A stretch of 64,000 nt of DNA, taken from Staphylococcus equorum. Lineage in GTDB: Bacteria > Bacillota > Bacilli > Staphylococcales > Staphylococcaceae. A program made the translations under genes and the position numbers. Of this stretch, positions 8,529 through 16,595 are shown one piece after another. The notes under the pieces were generated by a model. It searched no databases and had not been told where the DNA came from. It was given only the letters and a program-made list of their open reading frames with translations. Each line of letters opens with the position of its first letter. The stretch's first letter is position 1. The stretch spans positions 434,001-498,000 of the forward strand of contig NZ_JAMBPV010000001.1 in the NCBI RefSeq assembly GCF_029531845.1, written 5' to 3'.

Positions 8529-8753
8529 TTATAGATTATTGTGACTCACATCCGCGTGTGTATAATTTTTTAGTAATGAACAACCTAATGGATGGTGACC
8601 ATTGTCTACATATTCATTAATTTCTTCAAGTACATCTAAGATTTCATATTCCGGCGTATTTACATCAAACGTATATTTGAACACTTGCTTCTTATCGGAT
8701 AATACTGTTGCGATGAGTTCATCATTGTGCATTTTGTAATTTAATAATTGCAT
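8529..8753 (-). CDS. Small conserved-looking protein of unknown function, possibly PerR-controlled
   Basis: A 74-residue soluble, acidic protein starting MQLLNYKMHNDELIATVLSD. No domain is recognised. It has an alternating strand/helix pattern (LIATVLSDKKQVFKYTFDV, then EILDVLEEINEYV) and a C terminus containing one Cys and several His (HHPLGCSLL, YTHADVSHN). The start is supported by GAGGG six nt upstream. About 85-100 bp upstream is a sequence very like the PerR box that precedes ahpC in this same window, so an oxidative-stress role is possible but unproven. Confidence 0.65.
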   Translation of the reverse strand: MQLLNYKMHNDELIATVLSDKKQVFKYTFDVNTPEYEILDVLEEINEYVDNGHHPLGCSLLKNYTHADVSHNNL

Positions 8754-8837
8754 AGTAATCCCTCACTTTTTTAATATTTTAATCCAATAGTTGGATTGGT
8801 TTAATTGAGAATTTATTTCATTGATTAACTAATTAGA

Positions 8838-8852
8838 TTGTAATTGTTCTAA
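8838..8852 (-). promoter_or_regulatory. Candidate PerR box upstream of the 74-residue gene
   Basis: TTGTAATTGTTCTAA matches the PerR consensus TTATAATNATTATAA at 11 of the 14 specified positions and nearly repeats the ahpC box of this window. Otherwise the roughly 310-bp gap from 8754 to 9063 is AT-rich with no gene seen. Confidence 0.45.
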
Positions 8853-9063
8853 TCTGATATCTAGTATACATTAAATTTTATAAAATGTAGAGGGTAATGA
8901 CTCGAAAAAATAAAACTTTTTAAAATAAAAATGTAAATAAACACCAAATCGTTTGTTGTAAGCGTTTTTAAATAATAATAATTTTAAAGTAGTTTGAAAA
9001 ATAAAAGGGGAAGTTTGAAGTCTATAGGATAAATTGATATGATACAGAGAATTAAATAAAAGC

Positions 9064-9152
9064 TTTCTAGGGTTCCGCAACGCTTAATATTGGTCTGGTC
9101 CGAGAGGAAGCCACATGTTAAATGTGACACGGAAGGATAAAAGCCTGGGAGA
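9064..9152 (+). ncRNA. Guanidine-I (ykkC) riboswitch aptamer
   Basis: The conserved elements of the guanidine-I class occur in order: CTAGGGTTCCG, then CTGGTCCGAGAGG, then ACACGG, GGATAAAAGCC and GGGAGA. This class senses free guanidinium. It precedes two SMR transporter genes, the classic target, so ligand would permit expression of guanidine export. The AAGCCTGGGAGAT end overlaps the terminator stem, as expected for transcriptional control. Confidence 0.93.
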
Positions 9153-9188
9153 TAGTAGTGATGACTATCTCTCGGGCTTTTTTTATTT
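9141..9188 (+). terminator. Riboswitch-controlled terminator
   Basis: AGCCTGGGAGATAG pairs with CTATCTCTCGGGCT and is followed by seven or more T residues. The 5' arm is part of the aptamer core, so guanidinium binding would prevent the stem. Confidence 0.88.
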
Positions 9189-9205
9189 TAATAGGAGGAA
9201 TATGA

Positions 9206-9532
9206 ATGAATTGGATAAAAATTATTATCGCATCAATATTTGAAGTTGGTTGGGTCGTAGGATTAACACATGCCACGACAGCTTTTGAATGGACGTTAAC
9301 AATTATAGCTATATTTTTGAGCTTTTATTTGCTTATAGATGCATCAAAGCTGTTACCGGTGGGCACATCATATGCAGTATTTGTTGGTCTGGGGACGACG
9401 GGGGTTACCGTATTTGACTTTGCTTTCTTTGGTCAGGAAGTTAATTATGGAAAAATCATTTTAATTTTGACACTACTTTTAGGTGTGATTTGTTTGAAAT
9501 TAGTAACACCAGATAAAGGGGGAGAAGCATAA
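9206..9532 (+). CDS. SMR-family guanidinium exporter subunit (Gdx/YkkC-like)
   Basis: A 108-residue four-helix small multidrug resistance protein. The N terminus NWIKIIIASIFEVGWVVGL contains the essential membrane glutamate (about residue 13) of the Glu-Val-Gly-Trp type seen in guanidinium exporters. The SMR motif KLLPVGTSYAVFVGLGTTG is also present. It is the first gene after the guanidine-I riboswitch, and its stop overlaps the ATG of the second SMR gene (TAATG), so the two probably form a heterodimer like B. subtilis YkkCD. Predicted role is proton-coupled export of guanidinium. The SD sequence AGGAGGAA is strong. Confidence 0.9.
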   Translation: MNWIKIIIASIFEVGWVVGLTHATTAFEWTLTIIAIFLSFYLLIDASKLLPVGTSYAVFVGLGTTGVTVFDFAFFGQEVNYGKIILILTLLLGVICLKLVTPDKGGEA

Positions 9533-9846
9533 TGGCTTGGATATTATTAATCATTGCAGGTATGTTTGAAATGTTAGGTATTACTTTTCTAAATGCGTAT
9601 GTGCATACACGAAAAAAATCAGCTGTCATAGGATTGATAGGTTTCTTTAGTTTGAGTTTCTTAGCTTTATCTATGGCAATGACTCAATTGCCTATGAGTA
9701 CAGCGTATGCGGTCTGGACAGGTATTGGTGCAGTGGGCGGAGCGATATTAGGTATGGTTTTTTATAAAGAGTCTACGGACATCAAAAGAATAATTTGTAT
9801 TGCAGTCATATTAACTAGTACAGTTGGTTTAAAATTATTGAGTTGA
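9532..9846 (+). CDS. SMR-family guanidinium exporter subunit (Gdx/YkkD-like)
   Basis: A 104-residue SMR partner with four membrane helices. The first helix AWILLIIAGMFEMLGITFL carries the conserved Glu, and MSTAYAVWTGIGAVGGAILG is the standard SMR signature. It is translationally coupled to the preceding subunit (overlapping TAATG), which implies an obligate antiparallel heterodimer. Regulation is shared with the upstream riboswitch. The substrate is inferred from the riboswitch class and the family; some SMR pairs also export quaternary ammonium compounds. Confidence 0.9.
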   Translation: MAWILLIIAGMFEMLGITFLNAYVHTRKKSAVIGLIGFFSLSFLALSMAMTQLPMSTAYAVWTGIGAVGGAILGMVFYKESTDIKRIICIAVILTSTVGLKLLS

Positions 9847-9964
9847 TGTCGAAGTGATAAAGAGAAGGGAATTTCTAATCAGTTGACGATAAGAAATATG
9901 GGCTAGGTGTATTGCGGTGACATAGTGTAATTGATACGATGTATATAAGATGGAGGTGCATGTA

Positions 9965-10591
9965 ATGGAAGGACTTGCAGCATTTATTACGATTACATTA
10001 ATGATTATTATTGTTCCTGGTCCAGATTTTTTTGTAGTAATGAAAAATTCGATCACTTCAGGTAAAGGGAATGGTGCAATGGCTGCGTTAGGTATTACGT
10101 CTGCCCACGTTGTTTATTCTTTATTAGCAGTATTTGGTATTATATTTATCTTGGCAAATATGTATTATGTCTTTCTAATGATTAAAATTTTAGGTGCGTG
10201 TTATCTGATTTATTTAGGAATTAAAAGTATCATCTGTGCACGTCAAAGCATGAATTTTTCAACATCCCAAATGCAAGCACAACAGATTAGTTATTTAAGT
10301 TCTTATAGACAGGGTTTTATTAGCACAATATTAAACCCTAAAGCATTACTTTATTACATAAGTATATTACCGCAGTTTATAACTGCTGGTGAGGGTGTGT
10401 CATCGCAAATTGCAATATTATCTGCAATAGTAACAACGGTTATTCTCATCTGGTTTATTTTTTGCGTATACATATTCCAATATATCAAATTACTTTTTGG
10501 AAATAGAAAAATAAAAGCGTTGTTTGATTATGCGGTAGGTGCCATCCTCATTAGTTTATCTATCAGTTTATTATTTAGTAAAAGTAGCTAA
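9965..10591 (+). CDS. LysE-family amino acid/metabolite exporter (RhtB type)
   Basis: A 208-residue protein with about six membrane helices. The N-terminal motif IIIVPGPDFFVVMKNS is the LysE/RhtB signature (consensus xPGPxxxxV), followed by GITSAHVVYS and the NPKALLYY motif around residue 125. I start it at 9965 because GGAGGT lies 7 nt before this ATG; an in-frame ATG at 9950 overlaps that site. These proteins export amino acids or related solutes by proton exchange, and the substrate cannot be read here. It is about 120 bp after the SMR pair, probably with its own promoter. Confidence 0.85.
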   Translation: MEGLAAFITITLMIIIVPGPDFFVVMKNSITSGKGNGAMAALGITSAHVVYSLLAVFGIIFILANMYYVFLMIKILGACYLIYLGIKSIICARQSMNFSTSQMQAQQISYLSSYRQGFISTILNPKALLYYISILPQFITAGEGVSSQIAILSAIVTTVILIWFIFCVYIFQYIKLLFGNRKIKALFDYAVGAILISLSISLLFSKSS

Positions 10592-10651
10592 TTTAACTTA
10601 AAAGCTTAGCATCAATACATTTTCAATTCAGTCAACTACTGCCAAAATAAC

Positions 10652-10693
10652 AAAAGAAGCTGAGACATATTATTATGCCTCAGCTTCTTTTCT
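10652..10693. terminator. Bidirectional terminator between lysE-like and DUF4870 genes
   Basis: AAAAGAAGCTGAG pairs with CTCAGCTTCTTTT around a short AT loop, giving A and T tracts on opposite sides. It serves two convergent genes. Confidence 0.85.
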
Positions 10694-10722
10694 AAATATA
10701 GTTTCTAGAAAACCTCAATGCT

Positions 10723-11088
10723 CTATGGACGGAAATAAGCATCTTCAGAAATCAATACCTTGATACCACGATAAATATTTTTGATTGTGTACCAAATCGT
10801 TACAACTAATAGAAGGATTGCCACTACAATTGCTATTATTGCAATTGTAGTATTCTGTTGATCGATAATTGTAGTTCCGAATGCTGCGCTTAAAACTAAT
10901 AGAATTGGTCCAATATACGTTATAATATGATAAACTAATGATTTTGCCGCATGAGTTGAAGCGGGTTTATCAGCAAAAATCCATAGGATAATAGGTAATA
11001 TAATTGGTGCAAAGAATATACTGAAATAACTGACTGCTGCTAATACACGACCACTTTGTGTGTCATGATGTAACATTTTTTCGCTCAT
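10723..11088 (-). CDS. DUF4870-family membrane protein
   Basis: A 121-residue protein with three membrane helices. The order is a short cytosolic start (MSEKMLHHDTQSGRVLAAVSY), helix, polar loop KPASTHAAKSLVYH, two further helices, and a C-terminal GIKVLISEDAYFRP. This is the DUF4870 (TIGR/YbaJ-like) layout, common in Firmicutes, with no known biochemical function. The start is set at the ATG preceded by GAGGTG; a GTG three codons earlier lies inside that ribosome site. It is a single gene. Confidence 0.75.
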   Translation of the reverse strand: MSEKMLHHDTQSGRVLAAVSYFSIFFAPIILPIILWIFADKPASTHAAKSLVYHIITYIGPILLVLSAAFGTTIIDQQNTTIAIIAIVVAILLLVVTIWYTIKNIYRGIKVLISEDAYFRP

Positions 11089-11229
11089 TTGTATCACCTC
11101 ACTTGGATAATAACAAGAATACTTATTGAAATATAGATATATTGCTTCATCTAACAGTATTGTAAGATATAAGCTTCGTTAAAAAGAATAATAAAATATT
11201 GGATGATAAATAGAGAAGAGGTAATAAAT

Positions 11230-11808
11230 ATGAAAATTTATTTAGTTCGTCATGGAGAGTCACAGTCGAATTATGATAAAAAACAAGGTAAAAAATATTT
11301 TTGTGGTCAATTAGATGTTCCTTTAACAGAAAGTGGTGCGTATTCTGCCCAATTGCTACAAAGCTACTTTGAAAAAAAGAATATCGAGCACGTGTATATA
11401 TCTGATTTGACTCGCACGAGACAAACATATAATGCAATATTTGATAAGCACATCCCAGCGAGTGTAACACCTTTATTAAGAGAGCGTTCTTTAGGCATCT
11501 TTGAAGGTAAAATGGTAGATGTAATTGAACGAAATCCGGAATATCATGCTTATTTTAATGATGAGAATTTACTTGCTTTTCGCCATAGTTTCACACAAAA
11601 AGCACCCGAAGGAGAAAGTTATTCGGATGTATTACAGCGTGTTGAACAATTTTTCAAACATGAACTGGATTCGTCTTTAGAGTCTATCGCAATTGTTGCG
11701 CATCAAGTCGTAATCAGATGCTTTCTTGTTTACTTACGTTATGAAACGAAAGAAACTGTAATTGATAGAAAAATAGAAAACTGTGTACCTTATGAACTTG
11801 AAATATAA
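11230..11808 (+). CDS. Histidine phosphatase family protein (phosphoglycerate mutase-like)
   Basis: A 192-residue branch-1 histidine phosphatase. The phosphohistidine motif LVRHGESQSN is at the N terminus (His about residue 8). SDLTRTRQTYNAI, ERSLGIFEGK and a C-terminal AHQVVIRCFL, with the second catalytic His, complete the active site. The start is at MKIYLVRHG because GAAGAGG is correctly spaced from it. Substrates in this superfamily vary from phosphosugars to phosphoglycerate. The short length argues against a glycolytic mutase. A second member of the superfamily is at 46226-46819. Confidence 0.83.
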   Translation: MKIYLVRHGESQSNYDKKQGKKYFCGQLDVPLTESGAYSAQLLQSYFEKKNIEHVYISDLTRTRQTYNAIFDKHIPASVTPLLRERSLGIFEGKMVDVIERNPEYHAYFNDENLLAFRHSFTQKAPEGESYSDVLQRVEQFFKHELDSSLESIAIVAHQVVIRCFLVYLRYETKETVIDRKIENCVPYELEI

Positions 11809-11815
11809 GATAAAC

Positions 11816-11853
11816 AAAAAACCTGAACTACGACGTTGTCGGTTCAGGTTTAA
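11816..11853. terminator. Bidirectional terminator
   Basis: AAAAACCTGAAC pairs with GTTCAGGTTT across a short loop containing CGACGTTGTCG. It separates the convergent phosphatase and small membrane-protein genes and overlaps the last bases of the latter. Confidence 0.8.
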
Positions 11854-12065
11854 TATTTTTTAGCTGCTATTAAGCTATCATGAAATCCTTGGAATAATGT
11901 ATTGATATTGTCTAAAAAACTCCCGACAATAACAGCCAGTATGACGTAAGTTACACTTAACGCAATTGTTTTAAAAGAAACGACGCCATATTTTTCTTTC
12001 TTCTCAAAGAGATTAAAAGCTATGAAAATAGCAGCCACGGCACCTATTAATATAGTTAATATCAT
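11850..12065 (-). CDS. 71-residue two-helix membrane protein, unknown function
   Basis: A short protein with hydrophobic segments at about residues 2-18 and 30-48 joined by a charged loop (FEKKEKYGVVSF), and an amphipathic tail ending SLIAAKKY. No family is recognised. The start is supported by AAGGAGG ten nt upstream. A terminator-like hairpin overlaps the 3' end. A second hairpin (12179-12210) separates it from the lipoprotein gene. Confidence 0.6.
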   Translation of the reverse strand: MILTILIGAVAAIFIAFNLFEKKEKYGVVSFKTIALSVTYVILAVIVGSFLDNINTLFQGFHDSLIAAKKY

Positions 12066-12178
12066 AATGGTGTGGCCTCCTTAAAATTATTAATGAGCGA
12101 CTGTGCTTTTAATAACGTATTTCTTAACTTGTATTTATCTTAACAAATTAAGCTTTGAGAAAAACAGGATAATCATAT

Positions 12179-12210
12179 TAAAAAACCTTACAATCATGTA
12201 AGGTTTTTTA
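12179..12210. terminator. Intergenic hairpin, probable terminator
   Basis: AAAAAACCTTACA-ATCA-TGTAAGGTTTTTT is a near-perfect palindrome with T-rich ends on either strand. It lies between the lipoprotein gene (leftward, ending at 12406) and the 71-residue gene. Confidence 0.75.
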
Positions 12211-12405
12211 CGAGAATAAGTCAAAGTCTGTCAATGAATGAGTGAAAAATGGCTTAACGCCTTTGCCATCACGGAAAAGTGACATGTCATCGTTTTGTAA
12301 CCTTGACTAATAATGTGAAACATAAATAACAAGCATGTCGCTAAAACAACAATCTTTTGACACAAATGCTAAAAGCGTAGTGCTTTAGATTTAAGTATTT
12401 GTCAT

Positions 12406-13032
12406 CTATTTATCTACTGCATCGCTCTCAATCCCTTTTTCATCTAGGAATTTCTTAATTGATTTTTGCTTTTTATGATTAACGTTTCCAGCAACTTTGG
12501 CAGGAACATCAACAACGTTGAGTTTATTATCAGGTTGGTAATCTATTTCTTCAATTTCTTTATCAACATGTTTGATTGTGCTGTTTAGGGATGTAAAATA
12601 ATCGATAATTTCATCGAGGTTATCTTTATAGCCACTCGGAATGTTGTTATCTTCTACGAAATTTTTGAAGTGAAGATCATTTTTAACTGCATTATTCGAT
12701 AAATTTGATAAACGTTTTTCTTGTGCATCAGTGATTTTTGTATCTGTGCCAATCTGTTTATCTAACTTATATTGCATGAGATATTTATTATCAATAATAA
12801 GTGAGTTAACATCCAAATATTTTTTGATTGCTTTATTCATTTCATCTTCACTAATATCTTCACCCTTTTTATCTGAATGGAAGATATCTTTCTCAGCCAA
12901 TTTTTTTACATTTTTAGGTGCATTGCGCTCATTCCCTTTATCTTGTTCATCATCTTCTGTATTACCATTTGAGCATGCTGCGAGTAAGACAGTTAGCATC
13001 AAAACTAACGATAAAATTACACTTTTCTTCAT
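12406..13032 (-). CDS. NDxxF-motif lipoprotein
   Basis: A 208-residue lipoprotein. The signal peptide ends in a lipobox, LLAACS, with the lipidated cysteine at about residue 20, followed by an acidic, flexible linker. The family motif appears as NDLHF in the middle of the mature protein. C-terminal residues are lysine-rich (NHKKQKSIKKFLDEKG). This family is described in staphylococci without a known function. It would be anchored to the outer face of the membrane. It is monocistronic and followed by about 200 bp with a terminator. Confidence 0.8.
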   Translation of the reverse strand: MKKSVILSLVLMLTVLLAACSNGNTEDDEQDKGNERNAPKNVKKLAEKDIFHSDKKGEDISEDEMNKAIKKYLDVNSLIIDNKYLMQYKLDKQIGTDTKITDAQEKRLSNLSNNAVKNDLHFKNFVEDNNIPSGYKDNLDEIIDYFTSLNSTIKHVDKEIEEIDYQPDNKLNVVDVPAKVAGNVNHKKQKSIKKFLDEKGIESDAVDK

Positions 13033-13329
13033 AAATAATATTGCTCCTTTAATAATAGTCGTTCTATTTTAACAGTCCCATTGTATGTTTACATATGTTC
13101 TTAGAAAATTATAACTTAAGCGTATCATGTAGTGCTATCGATTTGTATGATGAATTGAATAATAAACGCACAATCTGTTGAACAAATTAATGGTAAAAGC
13201 CGATAATTGCTATATAAATTTAAAAATTCATTAGATTTTCATTTTAAAATGTTAGCTAATGTTAATGGTTAATCACATAGATATAAGAATATAATGGTTA
13301 TACTCAGATTCAGAAGGAAACGGTATACA

Positions 13330-13363
13330 AAAAGGAGAACCGCATAGCGGTTCTCCTTTTTTG
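13330..13363. terminator. Terminator of ahpCF
   Basis: AAAAGGAGAACCGC-ATA-GCGGTTCTCCTTTTTT is a strong, nearly perfect stem 25 bp beyond the ahpF stop. The rest of the 13033-13387 gap is AT-rich and shows no gene. Confidence 0.85.
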
Positions 13364-13387
13364 TATTATTAAATGATAGGGGCGGGA

Positions 13388-14911
13388 TTAATGTCTGATG
13401 ATATAATCAAAAGCGTTTAATGCTGCATTTGCGCCAGCGCCCATAGAAATAATGATTTGTTTATTACGATCGTCAGTAACATCACCAGCTGCGAAAATAC
13501 CAGGGATGCTTGTAGCATTCTTACGATCAATTACAATTTCTTTAGCTTGGTTTAATTCAACATAGTTATCAAGCCATTCAGTGTTTGGTAATAAACCAAT
13601 CTGAACAAAAATGCCTTCGAGTTCTAAAGTATGGTCTTCGCCAAGTGATTTATCCTGATATTTAATACCAGTTACTGCACTGTCACCTAAAACTTCAGTG
13701 GTTTGAGCATTTTTAATTATAGTTACATTTGGTAAAGAAGCCAAACGTTCTTGTAATACGTTGTCTGCTTTAAGCGTAGCGTTACGTTCAAGTAACGTTA
13801 CGTGTTTAACGATACCTGCCAAGTCGATTGCAGCTTCGACTCCAGAGTTACCGCCACCTACAACAGCAACATTTTTATTTTCGAATAAAGGACCATCACA
13901 ATGTGGGCAGAATGCAACCCCTTTATTGATTAATCCTTCTTCGCCAGGTACTTCTAGCTTACGCCAACGTGCACCTGTTGAAATGATAACAGTTTTACTT
14001 GTTAATTGTGCACCATTATCTAAAGTGACAATAATACCGTTATCTGTTTTTTCAATATCGCTAGCACGAATACCAGTCATTACATCGATATTGTATTGTT
14101 TAATATGATCTTCGAGAGCTGAAGTAAATTTAGGACCGTCTGTTTCCTTAACAGTGACAAAGTTTTCGATAGTAGCGGTATCGTTGACTTGACCTCCGAT
14201 GCGGTCTGCTACAATACCTGTACGTAAACCTTTACGCGCAGTATAAATTGCTGCACTACCACTAGCAGGTCCACCTCCGACAATTAATACATCGTATGGA
14301 TCTTTGTCGTTAAATTCGGCTGGATCTGCTTGGCTGCCTAAGCTTGCTAAAATATCTTGAACTGTCATACGTCCGTTACCAAACTCTTCTCCATCTAAGA
14401 AGATTGCAGGAACGGCCATAATGTCTTCAGATTCTTCTCTAAAGATAGATCCGTCTACCATAGAATGCGTGATATTAGGATTTACTAAACTCATTAAGTT
14501 TAAAGCTTGAACAACGTCGGGACATTTTTGACAAGTTAAACTAATAAAAGTCTCAAAATGTAAAGGACGGTCTAAAGCTTTGATTTGATCTATAACTGCT
14601 TGTTCTTCTTTTGGTGCACGACCGCTTACTTGTAATAAGGCGAGAACAAGAGAGTTGAACTCATGACCCATAGGTAAACCAGCGAATGTAATACCTGTTT
14701 CTTCACCAGGTCTATTAACAGAAAAGCTTGGCGTACGTTTAAGGTCAACTTCTTCTATAGTAATGCGAGATGACATCTCAGCTACTTCATCTAATAATGC
14801 TTTTAATTCTTTAGACTTTTCATCTGAACCCAAACTTGCGCTTAGTACAACGTCACCTTCCATTAATTGAAGTAATTGTTGTAATTGTGATTTTAGCTGA
14901 TCATTAAGCAT
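13388..14911 (-). CDS. ahpF: Alkyl hydroperoxide reductase subunit F
   Basis: A 507-residue flavoprotein that transfers electrons from NADH to AhpC. The N-terminal tandem thioredoxin-like domain holds a CxxC (TCQKCPDV, Cys127/Cys130). The thioredoxin-reductase-like part has the FAD motif VGGGPASGSAAIY, the second redox pair AFCPHCDGP, and the NAD-binding VVGGGNSGVEAAIDLAG. The C terminus GIFAAGDVTD binds FAD. Length is normal for the family. It lies 16 bp after ahpC in the same transcript and is therefore under the PerR-type box found upstream of ahpC. It acts in the cytosol against H2O2, organic hydroperoxides and peroxynitrite. Confidence 0.95.
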   Translation of the reverse strand: MLNDQLKSQLQQLLQLMEGDVVLSASLGSDEKSKELKALLDEVAEMSSRITIEEVDLKRTPSFSVNRPGEETGITFAGLPMGHEFNSLVLALLQVSGRAPKEEQAVIDQIKALDRPLHFETFISLTCQKCPDVVQALNLMSLVNPNITHSMVDGSIFREESEDIMAVPAIFLDGEEFGNGRMTVQDILASLGSQADPAEFNDKDPYDVLIVGGGPASGSAAIYTARKGLRTGIVADRIGGQVNDTATIENFVTVKETDGPKFTSALEDHIKQYNIDVMTGIRASDIEKTDNGIIVTLDNGAQLTSKTVIISTGARWRKLEVPGEEGLINKGVAFCPHCDGPLFENKNVAVVGGGNSGVEAAIDLAGIVKHVTLLERNATLKADNVLQERLASLPNVTIIKNAQTTEVLGDSAVTGIKYQDKSLGEDHTLELEGIFVQIGLLPNTEWLDNYVELNQAKEIVIDRKNATSIPGIFAAGDVTDDRNKQIIISMGAGANAALNAFDYIIRH

Positions 14912-14927
14912 TTAAATCAATGCCTCC

Positions 14928-15497
14928 TTAGATTTTACCTACTAAGTCAAGACCAGGTTGTAATGTTTCTGAACCTTCTTCCCATTTAGCTGGGCAAACT
15001 TCACCTGGGTGTTGACGTACATATTGTGCTGCTTTGATTTTGTGTACTAATGTACTTGCGTCACGGCCGATACCGTCAGCATTAACTTCAGCAGCTTGTA
15101 CAACACCGTCAGGATCTACGATGAAAGTACCACGTTGAGCTAAGCCTAATTCTTCATCTAATACGTCAAAGCTACGAGTGATTGTTTGAGAAGGGTCACC
15201 AATCATAGTGTATTGGATTTTGTTAATTGCTTCTGAATGGTCATGCCAAGCTTTGTGTACGAAATGCGTATCAGTTGAAACTGAGTACACGTTTACGCCC
15301 AATTCTTGTAATTTATCATATTGTCCTTGTAAATCTTCTAATTCAGTTGGACATACGAATGAGAAATCTGCTGGGTAGAAGCAAATAACGCTCCATGAAC
15401 CTTTTAAGTTTTCATCTGAAACCTCGAAAAATTCATCTTGTTTTGGATCATAAGCATTTGCTGTGAATGGTAAAATTTCTTTGTTAATTAAAGACAT
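14928..15497 (-). CDS. ahpC: Alkyl hydroperoxide reductase subunit C (peroxiredoxin)
   Basis: A 189-residue typical 2-Cys peroxiredoxin. The peroxidatic cysteine is Cys49 in [10 protein letters not shown] and the resolving cysteine is Cys168 in GEVCPAKW. Thr46 of the usual PxxxTxxC triad is Ser here (DFSFVCP), a known tolerated variant. [12 protein letters not shown] is also conserved. It is the first gene of ahpCF, with a good AGGAGG site. The promoter region has a PerR-box overlapping a TTAGAA-N18-TATAAT promoter, so peroxide derepression is expected. Confidence 0.95.
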   Translation of the reverse strand: MSLINKEILPFTANAYDPKQDEFFEVSDENLKGSWSVICFYPADFSFVCPTELEDLQGQYDKLQELGVNVYSVSTDTHFVHKAWHDHSEAINKIQYTMIGDPSQTITRSFDVLDEELGLAQRGTFIVDPDGVVQAAEVNADGIGRDASTLVHKIKAAQYVRQHPGEVCPAKWEEGSETLQPGLDLVGKI

Positions 15498-15570
15498 AAA
15501 AAACTTCCTCCTGATTTATTAACTAAATTTGATTAGAATACTAGTTAAGTAGATTATTATATTTTGTTAA

Positions 15571-15585
15571 TTGTAATAATTCTAA
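15571..15585 (-). promoter_or_regulatory. PerR box upstream of ahpC
   Basis: TTGTAATAATTCTAA matches the PerR consensus TTATAATNATTATAA at 12 of the 14 specified positions. It overlaps the -35 element of a TTAGAA-N18-TATAAT promoter about 75 bp before the ahpC ATG. Confidence 0.75.
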
Positions 15586-15756
15586 TCTTTCACTTTCTAT
15601 TATTACATGCGCGTATATTCTCGTCAACGATGAAGGGTTATATAGCGAAAGTGTAAAATAACGCTCTATGTGTGCTTTTTGGGCTACTATTGATAAGTGG
15701 AAATGTGAATGGAAAAGAGAGCGTTTACATAATTACTATAACCTTTCCACATATTA

Positions 15757-15812
15757 AATAGCCTTTCAATTCTCAACTAAACATATGAAAATGAGAAGAA
15801 AGGCTTATTATT
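15757..15812 (-). terminator. Terminator of the LytTR-ABC operon
   Basis: AGCCTTTC-n2-TTCTCA pairs with TGAGAA-GAAAGGCT across an AT loop. It lies about 70 bp past the permease stop on the leftward transcript. The rest of the 15498-15878 gap holds only the ahpC promoter region. Confidence 0.6.
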
Positions 15813-15878
15813 TATTAAATTGGTTTAAAAACGTTGCTAATATAGTCTTTGGACTAATTTTTACAATTTTGTGAACGA

Positions 15879-16595
15879 CTAGCGTTTACGAAATTTATAC
15901 TTATAAGCAATGAACAACGACACCATACCAAGAATAAACCAAATTAACAGATACAGTAGATTCAAGCTCGCCTTATCGATTTCTAATTCTAAAATTAACC
16001 CGAAAGGTAATATTTCCAGTACTTTGTCGAAAAAGCCTAACTTTATAACACCTTCTAGAGTGTTAAATATTGGTGTCATACCAAAGAGAATGAACGGTAC
16101 CATCATTAATGTTGTGGCAGTACCAACGGTGTTAGACAACAAGCCAAAGACTAAACCAAGTACAAGGTAAAAGCATAGCATGACTACAAGACCTAAATAA
16201 GTTTGGAAATCAAAATTCACGTTATTGTTAACAATTATTAAGCTTATGATAGTCGTAATGATAGTGATGATAAAAATGATGATGACTTTAGATAACAATA
16301 TTTCAATATTAGATGCTGGTGATTCTACTAAGCCTTTCAAGGTTCCTTTTTCATTTTCCTCGGAAATCATAGTGATAAGAGGTGAGGTAGCAACGAACAC
16401 AAATGCCATGTTAATTATGATGAACTGCATTATAGTCGGTGCGCTTTGACCTGAATTTGCAGTCGGAATGATGCTGTAAAATATACTGATTAATATGATG
16501 ATTAACGGCATGAAAATAATGGAAGGGTTACGTATAGATTCTTTAAAGTCTTTCTCTAAGAGTGCTGATAAGCGTGTGATATTCATACTAAACAA
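15879..16595 (-). CDS. ABC-2 type transporter permease
   Basis: A 238-residue membrane protein with six predicted helices and an N-terminal cytosolic coupling helix (RLSALLEKDFKESIRNP), the usual layout of ABC-2 permeases. SEENEKGTLKGLVESP after the second helix is the family's conserved elbow motif. The start overlaps the end of the ATPase gene by 8 bp, so subunits are coupled. Together with the ATPase and the upstream LytTR protein it forms a three-gene unit. Substrate is unknown. Similar LytTR-linked exporters handle peptides or lipid-type toxins, but nothing here specifies that. Confidence 0.85.
   Translation of the reverse strand: MFSMNITRLSALLEKDFKESIRNPSIIFMPLIIILISIFYSIIPTANSGQSAPTIMQFIIINMAFVFVATSPLITMISEENEKGTLKGLVESPASNIEILLSKVIIIFIITIITTIISLIIVNNNVNFDFQTYLGLVVMLCFYLVLGLVFGLLSNTVGTATTLMMVPFILFGMTPIFNTLEGVIKLGFFDKVLEILPFGLILELEIDKASLNLLYLLIWFILGMVSLFIAYKYKFRKR

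Noticed and set aside
15719-15732. Cre-like GAGAGCGTTTACAT in the ahpC upstream gap
   Set aside because: Two specified positions fail and it is far (over 220 bp) from the ahpC start and past the ABC operon end; probably chance.
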